The position numbers were made by a program, and so were the translations under genes. Shown here in pieces: positions 57,314 to 64,000 of a stretch of DNA of 64,000 bases. Each line of letters opens with the position of its first letter. The stretch's first letter is position 1. Where the stretch lies: contig JAFCMP010000059.1 in NCBI GenBank assembly GCA_017506865.1, positions 62,001 through 126,000 on the forward strand, read 5' to 3'. This stretch comes from Tribonema minus (Eukaryota; Sar; Xanthophyceae; Tribonematales; Tribonemataceae). The notes beneath the pieces were generated by a model, which saw nothing but the letters and a program-made list of their open reading frames with translations, had not been told where the DNA came from and made no database searches.

Positions 57314-59809
57314 ATGACCATCACGAGCATCGTCAACAACAGCGACCAGGGTGCGAGACTTCTCGCAGCTGCCAAGGCCCAAGCCGAGAAGATCGAGAAG
57401 GCCAACCGTTTCGCGCCACTCTCTGCTGCTCAGCTGGCGGAGTGGAAGGATGCGCCGCTCTTCCGCTTCCAGAAGCAACCCGGGAAACATCAGGCGCTGG
57501 TCGTCGAGTTCTACTATTGCGCTACAGTGAAGGCCGCGGTGGAGGCTGGACACGAGATACCGACCCCCAACGCCTCCAAAGATGCTTTTGAGGACCTCGC
57601 GTCTGAGGCCCAGAATGCGTGGACCAAGCGCACCGCATCTATGGCATCGATGGTGCTGTTCTCGCTTTGGAGTGTGGTGATACCGCACTACATCAACGAC
57701 CGAAGCAAGGGAGACCCCAAGAGTCAGTGGAAGCCTCTGTCCCAATCGTCGCATCTGAGAGAGCAGCGCCGGGCCATGTACGAACTCGCCAAGACCGTTC
57801 CCGCTTCAGACTTCGTCCGCGGAGCGCCGTCAGACAAGACGCTGCTGGAATACTACGACTACACCTTTGAAGAAGCTGATGAGCGCATACGCTTCCTGCT
57901 GGACAGGGATTTCGCAGTTGAGGGCAAGCCGACTGCTGGCGACCAGCCAGCTTCACAGGCCGCCAAGGGCGTCGCGAGCACATATGTCCGCGCCATGTGG
58001 GCAGCTTGCATCGTCTTGCAGCGAGAGCCTCATGCAATCTCCGCGGTGCGTCCCCTCACGGCGGCCGAGTACACCATCCTCACCGTGGGCCACCATGCGC
58101 CGGAGGACCTGCTGATAGGGAGCCAGCCAAATGTGTACATCAACTACTCCACCTTAGTCCACCAGGAGAAGGACTTCGTCATGTGCAAGGAGCTATCGTT
58201 CTTGGCGACCATGACCGAGGGACCTTTCTTCAGCGACCTATTCATGCATCAAGTCTTCTTTGTGGCGCGCGCATGCCACATGGCTGCAGAGGCGGTCGGC
58301 AGAGGTGAAGACATCTACGACCTGACGAGGACCATCTACAACGACACCAACAGCAACACCAAGGCGGGGTTCGTGACGAATCTGGCTACGGTTTTTGGAG
58401 CGTTGAAGCGGTCTCCAGACCGCTTAAAGCCCGACTCAAACGACCTTGCCGCCCTCAGAGCCTATCTGCCCAGCGTAGACCTCAGCGCCATCGAAGCTTC
58501 GGGTTCCACTTTGGCCTACACTCTCAACAAGTACCTCAACATCTTTGCGGAAGACTTCCTCGTGAGGCGGCGCAAGATCCGCGCGGAGGTCGTGCAGACC
58601 AAAGCGCTCGACAGAGGCGGCCTTAAGGCGAAACAGGCGGCGGGACGCCTTCCTGTACACAATTGCCAGGTTCTGCAGACGATGATCAGCGGCCTCAAGG
58701 AGCAAGTCTGGCAGCCCATCTGGGACGAGGCGATCACCCCGTGGCTACTCGCGCACACCGCCTCCAAGACCGTCTCCACTCAAGACTTCCTGGCGGCGTC
58801 ACTCGATGGAGCCGGCGACTTGATGGCGTTTGCGAGCGCGAAAGGCGTGACGAAGGAGGACTACATCAACCTACAGAACGTCTTGAAGATCCACCTGTCC
58901 GCGCTGCGCTCGCAAGTCTTCAGGGACTCGCTCGTTTCGGAGTACAAGTTGCAGGAGAGGGAGGGGCGGCGGGGGTACGTGCTCGACATGACTCGGGCGT
59001 TCAAGACCTGCACCGCTGATTCGCGCGACGGACTGCCTCACCTCACGAGCTGGGCTCTCAGCGAGTACGAGAGCGGCTTGATCCACGCCATCAAGCTGTT
59101 ACGTCCGTTGGCGACTCTCGGAGCCGGTGGCGTCAGCGACCACATGTTCCTGGACACTTCAGGCAAGTTCGTACCGCAGCGCGAGATGGCGAAGGACTTC
59201 TGGGCCATCGGACGCGAGTGGGTGGGCGTACCACGCCTCGGACCTCATTCGCTTCGCACGATGTGGCTGTCGTGGATCGTCAACAACAATCCGCTCATCT
59301 CGGACAGGGACATCGAGGCGCTCGCAGCGTACGTTCAAGTTTCACGGGCGACCATGCTCGATTCGTACGTTACCCCGAGTCATAACGGGCCGGCACAGCG
59401 CGCGGGCCAACAACTGCGCGACGGCGGGTGCGACATGGAGGCCTCAGGGGCTGACGGCACAGCAGCGGGCGAAGACGGCGCGGCGGCATCAGATGCCGAG
59501 GACGAGGCGGAGGCTGCTGGCGACTCGAATGCTGGGAGAAATGCTGTGCAATTGGGGCGGAAGCGCAAGGCTCTGTTTCCGGACGCACTGAGAACAGTGC
59601 AGGCCTACGGGGGGGATATCCGCACAGCATTCAAAGCACTCGTTGCTAAGCGCTCGCTTGGGGAGGACGGCAGGTACTTGTCTGAGGATGAGAAGTGGTT
59701 TCTTCGAGCAACCACAGAGTTCCAAGACAATGGCTTCCGTAATTTCAAGCGATGGATAGATGCTAAGGGTGAGCCCATCAACAAGAAGCCGCGCCGCGGC
59801 TCAACTTGA
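57314..59809 (+). CDS. tyrosine-recombinase-like protein (Crypton-like?)
   Basis: 831 residues, intronless, from ATG 57314. Near residue 645: GPHSLRTMWLSWIV, the HxxR box (His645, Arg648), then ALAAYVQVSRATMLDSYV with Tyr685 as candidate nucleophile; the usual His nine residues before it is absent. A basic helical region (SALRSQVFRDSL) may carry the first Arg. An acidic Ala-rich linker (about 715-745) leads to a basic C-terminal domain (GRKRKALFPDALRTVQAYGG). Eukaryotic single-gene Cryptons have this layout. Ends not found. Polyadenylation signal AATAAA near 59860. Confidence 0.5.
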   Translation: MTITSIVNNSDQGARLLAAAKAQAEKIEKANRFAPLSAAQLAEWKDAPLFRFQKQPGKHQALVVEFYYCATVKAAVEAGHEIPTPNASKDAFEDLASEAQNAWTKRTASMASMVLFSLWSVVIPHYINDRSKGDPKSQWKPLSQSSHLREQRRAMYELAKTVPASDFVRGAPSDKTLLEYYDYTFEEADERIRFLLDRDFAVEGKPTAGDQPASQAAKGVASTYVRAMWAACIVLQREPHAISAVRPLTAAEYTILTVGHHAPEDLLIGSQPNVYINYSTLVHQEKDFVMCKELSFLATMTEGPFFSDLFMHQVFFVARACHMAAEAVGRGEDIYDLTRTIYNDTNSNTKAGFVTNLATVFGALKRSPDRLKPDSNDLAALRAYLPSVDLSAIEASGSTLAYTLNKYLNIFAEDFLVRRRKIRAEVVQTKALDRGGLKAKQAAGRLPVHNCQVLQTMISGLKEQVWQPIWDEAITPWLLAHTASKTVSTQDFLAASLDGAGDLMAFASAKGVTKEDYINLQNVLKIHLSALRSQVFRDSLVSEYKLQEREGRRGYVLDMTRAFKTCTADSRDGLPHLTSWALSEYESGLIHAIKLLRPLATLGAGGVSDHMFLDTSGKFVPQREMAKDFWAIGREWVGVPRLGPHSLRTMWLSWIVNNNPLISDRDIEALAAYVQVSRATMLDSYVTPSHNGPAQRAGQQLRDGGCDMEASGADGTAAGEDGAAASDAEDEAEAAGDSNAGRNAVQLGRKRKALFPDALRTVQAYGGDIRTAFKALVAKRSLGEDGRYLSEDEKWFLRATTEFQDNGFRNFKRWIDAKGEPINKKPRRGST

Positions 59810-60760
59810 TTTGATGTAGCTTTCGTTGGTGGATTTCGTTTGTGGACATGCAGATTGTGAATAAAAGACTTGCTTGCTCGTATGATGTGAGGGTCAATGT
59901 ACTTTTTCTACTGTCTTGTGCTCATCATCTGCGCATGGTTTTTGATTGAAGGAACACATCTATTCATGTCTGAGGATATTTCATAGAACAAGCACTTCCA
60001 AAGCCGCGCGGGACCAAAGTGGCATGCTTCGTGCAATGAAGCTTGCACGTGCAGATCCTTAAGCTCGTGTGTACTCAAGGGTTGGTGGGGAACATGAGCA
60101 TGACCTGCATCGTAGATACAGTGCAGCAGCCAGAAGTCTTGAACACGACGCAGCAGCACCGCAACACAACGTGCAAATGTAGTACTTGCGTCATGCGCTG
60201 TAATCACGAGCAAGGCACAGACCAGAACAGGCAGGGAAAACAGGAGAAGATACTTCAACAGGTGCACAGAGTGCAGATCCGATTTACCATACGGAAGGCT
60301 TTCAATGAATTACCAACTGCCTGTGGCGCTACCACATCCCGTGAAATAGAGCGTCCGTGGCACTGAGGAACTGTTGCAGCTGTCGCCAACGTGCTCCCAA
60401 TTGCTCCAGAAACTCTACCAGCTCAGCCTGCTGTCGGCAGCAACTGTGGATCTGAACCAAACACCTCGTGCGCTCCTCTGACCTGGAAATGGTAAAGGCG
60501 AAGCGCGATGAGATTTCTGAGTGGTGATGTATACGGTGCTGTGTCAATTGCACTACGTGTTCGAGTGAGCCCATCTACCAGCGCTGGACCCCAAGATGCA
60601 ACGATCTGAAACGCTGCAACCCGCTTTGTAAGCTTCTGCGCAGTTCAGTCAAATTGATGTGCATACAATAGCGGGTCGGCCACGCAATTGCTACAGCAAA
60701 CAGCACCGACCACTGCACTCATCGAGCTCCGCTTGCTTACCAGCATGCGGGCAGCTCCGG
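59810..60760. other. non-coding, no gene seen
   Basis: AT-richer stretch after the recombinase-like gene; short frames lack family-like features. Confidence 0.45.
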
Positions 60761-61261
60761 TCAACGCGCCAGACGCGCATGAAGGGCATCGTCGCCACGC
60801 TGAAGCAGCCACCTGTACATGGTGTCCAGCTGACACTTCGCTTTCTTCCGAGCGGCTGAGCCTGCACCCCGCTTCCAGTCCAGGTAAGAGATCAGCATCT
60901 CCACCTTGTCGGCTTTGACGTGTTCCGTGAAGGGTGGATTGCCTGCAGCTGGAGTTTGGAGCACCACTGAGTCGAAGAAGGCGGCCTGCAAGCTGGCGGT
61001 GACGTAGAACTGACTGCACTCATGGTCCGACATACCCCTCCTGTCCACACCGAGTACGTCGAACTTGTGCTCCAGGTGCTCCACCACGACCAGTTTGAGT
61101 AGCAAGTCGCCGTAGAAAGCATGGTGGGCCTGACTGCAATGGTCCGCTCCGTTGCTGACACTCAGCATTTCATTGAAAGCCTTCCGCAGGGAAGCCGGAT
61201 CCACATCCTGCGCCGCACCGCCTTGAGTGCGCAGACTATAACGTGGAGGGCGCTCTCGCAT
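60761..61261 (-). CDS. hypothetical protein or exon, 166 aa
   Basis: Open frame with balanced composition (LRKAFNEMLSVS, FYGDLLLKLVVVEHLEHKF, KVEMLISYLDWKRG) and a basic end. Reads as a real globular domain but no family is recognised. Could be the last exon of a larger gene or part of a repeat family. Confidence 0.35.
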   Translation of the reverse strand: MRERPPRYSLRTQGGAAQDVDPASLRKAFNEMLSVSNGADHCSQAHHAFYGDLLLKLVVVEHLEHKFDVLGVDRRGMSDHECSQFYVTASLQAAFFDSVVLQTPAAGNPPFTEHVKADKVEMLISYLDWKRGAGSAARKKAKCQLDTMYRWLLQRGDDALHARLAR

Positions 61262-61499
61262 CGCTCGCCGATTCAGCTAATATGTGACAGGTGAGTTCAA
61301 TCCGGTTAAATTGCAAAGCACGGTAGACTCAACGGCAGCCGGCGAAAGTGCATTCAACGGAAAAGATACGAAACCACTCAGGACTCAACGGCCGCCCATG
61401 AGTATGCAGTCAACGGAACTCCACAAGTAACGGTCGGTACCACTGCAGACATGCAAACTGAACAGGCAGCAGCAGCACCGAGTGAAGCGATCACAGACT

Positions 61500-62640
61500 A
61501 GCGAGTGTATACTGTCATGTCATTGCGCACTCGTGAAGTGCTGCCATGAACGGAGCTGCCCTCGATATTGCAACGCGGTAAGTTTATAAATTCACGGTTT
61601 CCGCCCTCGTGTGTCATGTCCTCGTTAAGTGGGACGTGGTAAGTGTCAATACCACGTTCATTGCGCCCTCGTGAACTGCTGCCCGCGTTTAGTGGGACGT
61701 GGTGAGCGTGCAAGCCCACGATCTTTGTGCCTCGTGAACTGCTGCCCTCGTTAGGTGGGACGTGGCAAGTGTGTGAATCCACGATTATTGCTCCTCGTGA
61801 ACTGCAGCCCTCGTTAAGAGGGACGTGGTAAGTGTGTAAATCCGCGATTATGGCGCCCTCGTGAACTGCTGCCCTCGTCAAGTGGGACGTGGCAAGCGTG
61901 TGAATCCACGATTATTGCTCCTCGTGAACTGCTGCCCTCGTTAAGCGGGACGTGGCAAGTGTGTGAATCCACGATTATTGCTCCTCGTGAACTGCTGCCC
62001 TCGTCAAGTGGGACGTGGTAAGTGTTAACACCACGTTCATTCCGCCCTCGTGAACTGCTACCCTCGTCAAGTGGGACGTGGTAAGTGTTAAAACCACGTT
62101 CATTGCGCCCTCGTGATCTGCTGTCCTCGGTAACACAACGTGGTAGTGTGCGGTGCCACGTTCATTGCGCCCTCGTGAATGGCTGCCCTCGTTAAGTGGG
62201 ACGTGGTAAGTGTGTAAATCCACGATTATTGCGCCCTCGTGAACTGCTGCCCTCGTTAAGTGGGACGTGGTAAGTGTTTAAATCCACGAATATTGCGCCC
62301 TCGTGAACTGCTGCCCTCGTTAAGTGCGACGTGGTAAGTGTGAATACCACGATTATGGCGCCCTCGTGAACTGCTGCCCTCGGTAACACAACGTGGCAAG
62401 TATGATGTACCACGTTCATCGCTCCCTCCTGATTGCTGCCCTCGCTGACGCAACCTGTTAAGTGTGTGCTGCCACGTTCATCACTCCCTCCTGATTGCTG
62501 CCCTCGCTGACGCAACCTGTTAAGTGTGTGGTGCCACGTTCATCACTCCCTCCTGATTGCTGCCCTCGTCAAGTGGGGACGTGGTAAGTGTCAAAACCAC
62601 GTTCATTCCACCCTCGTGAACTGCTGCCCTCGGTAACTGG
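61500..62640. repeat. 64-bp minisatellite with internal hairpin, about 17 copies
   Basis: Unit: CGTGAACTGCTGCCCTCGTT, AAGTGGGACGTGGTAAGTGT, then AAATCCACGATTATTGCGCC. ACGTGG and CCACG in each unit face each other across 12-14 bases and can pair. Copies drift toward the 62400-62560 end. Minus frames across it are repeat artefacts. Confidence 0.85.
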
Positions 62641-64000
62641 AACGTGGTAACAGCGGTTTCGGCGCAACGTTACACATTGCGTTGAAGTTCCACAACTTGT
62701 GCAACTAACCACGATCTGGAACCACGCTCGATCATGGTCGAAACCTGACTCAGCCAATAAAATTCGCCGAAATCAGTGACGGTCCAATAAAACTCGCCGA
62801 AAATGGTGACGTCACCCGAACGGTCCAATCAACAGTCGTGGCGAAACGTGCACGTGGTCAAAACACGTGGTCTGCCACGGTCTAAAGGCCCTTAGTTATA
62901 TGAGCAGGCCTGGGGGAACACGACAGGTCAAAGGGCCTATAGAAGTATGATATTTGTGGACACGTCAATCAAAGGGCGACCACCTAGGGGCAGAGTCAGG
63001 TCCCGCTGTGCGCCGCGCCGGAGCTGATGGCGCGCCGCATGATGCTTGGCGCGGCAGGCTACTTTCCTACGCATTGTTTTTGATGGTGTGTATTGACAGT
63101 GTCAAAGTACTTACACCCTCATGGTTGTCTGCCATCTCATCCTCCTCTGCAGAAGCTCTCATCCATTCCATCGATAAATTTTGCAAATCTGCATGGAACA
63201 CCCACTGCTGATGGTTGTCGCTCCATGCGCACATTGGCTGTCCAGAGTTGCCAGTGGGCTTCAGGTGCTTGCCCGCAGGCAGCGTTGCTCAAAAGGCCCC
63301 CCCTTCCGGGTCCTACTGGGGGATGCTTCTTTGCGGTGACGTGCATTCAATTCAAGTTGCCTCCATTGCTGCCACGGCTCCGTTGCTGATATGGCTGAGG
63401 TATGCTTCTGACGACTGCCGCATGCGCTTGCACTCATGTAGAAGTGATTGAAAGCAGAGAAGTTGCCTCGGCATCGTAGCATACCGTCCGGAGCACAGCT
63501 GCATTCAAATCATGGGCGTCAAGCGATGAAAGTGGCAACCCAAATATGTATGTGCGTCTCTATAACGCTCACTTGCTGAGAGAGTGGTGACCCAGCTAAC
63601 CCTGGCTAACCCTCGTTGTGAGAGCGAGTATAGATTCGCAGCACTGAGTAATTGGCGGCAAAAACTGACGATTTGAAAAGCGTGTGTGTTGAGAGACACG
63701 CACATTGCAATTGAGAGCAGACCCTGGCCAGCGCCAGCGCTGAATCAAGCCTGCAACAACGGCTTCTCGCAGAGCTTTGCCGCCCCCGCTTTACCTGAAG
63801 GTGAGACAGGCTCTCTTATGCTTTTCCTACAGAAGTTTGGATCAATCCTTGCCACCAGTGTTCATGCGAAAAAACATCTCTGCTGGCGTGTCTTACGCGT
63901 GCCTGATGCGTTTATGGCATACAATCGTCGGTGTCGGCGGTTATGTGTGGCGAGACACCGGCACTTGGTGTATGCCATCACTGGGTCTTTCCTTCGGTCA
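62641..64000. other. non-coding host DNA
   Basis: Starts with direct repeats of CCAATAAAA-TCGCCGAAA near 62757-62810; no gene recognised to the window end. Confidence 0.45.

Noticed and set aside
61498..62757. Series of minus frames with THLPRPT/EGSSSRG repeats
   Set aside because: Shadow of the 64-bp satellite; the peptide period equals the DNA unit (64 bp is not a multiple of 3, and the frames break accordingly).

Overview
The window reads as nuclear DNA of a eukaryotic microalga (GC-rich, short GT-AG introns, copia and hAT elements, many satellites) carrying an integrated block of large-DNA-virus-like genes. The species cannot be named from sequence alone. No capsid, packaging ATPase or DNA polymerase gene is visible, so 'virus-like' rests on gene content and layout.

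Layout. (1) 1-8.0 kb: intron-containing genes: a Strawberry notch-type helicase (minus, cut by the window start, one apparent frameshift), an ankyrin/SAM-like gene (minus) and an LRR gene (plus). (2) about 8.0-30.3 kb: a dense, intronless island on both strands. It holds a methyltransferase, a dNMP kinase, a kinase-like protein, RING-ankyrin, AN1 and ePHD zinc-finger proteins, a thioredoxin-like protein, a VPS62-like protein, several membrane-anchored unknowns, and a tyrosine recombinase that looks like a telomere resolvase (protelomerase). A perfect 64-bp palindrome lies 4.8 kb from that recombinase. (3) Inside the island at 16.76-20.43 kb sits a complete transposon with an IS4-type DDE transposase, a Fanzor (eukaryotic TnpB) nuclease, terminal inverted repeats and an 8-bp target duplication. 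It splits a minus-strand gene in two. (4) 30.3-39.0 kb: a macrosatellite (about 0.45-kb block plus 'GTCTGAG' minisatellite, four copies) broken by a nearly pristine copia retrotransposon with 274-bp LTRs and 5-bp TSD. (5) 39.6-41.3 kb: an ankyrin-like gene with an apparent 0.3-kb internal inversion. (6) 42.1-46.5 kb: a hAT element with an intron-split transposase. (7) 47.2-50.6 kb: a multi-exon membrane protein gene of unknown function. (8) 50.6-64 kb: satellites, gene fragments, a second copy of the 225-bp mini-element, and an intact 831-residue tyrosine-recombinase-like gene at 57.3-59.8 kb.

Two systems stand out. One is the possible linear-hairpin-genome module (telomere resolvase plus palindrome), unusual for a eukaryotic DNA element. 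The other is the IS4-Fanzor transposon, whose ends match two 225-bp non-autonomous elements carrying tRNA-like A and B boxes (29.28 and 56.95 kb); one of these has its own perfect 8-bp TSD. A single transposase could therefore serve both the nuclease-bearing element and the mini-elements.
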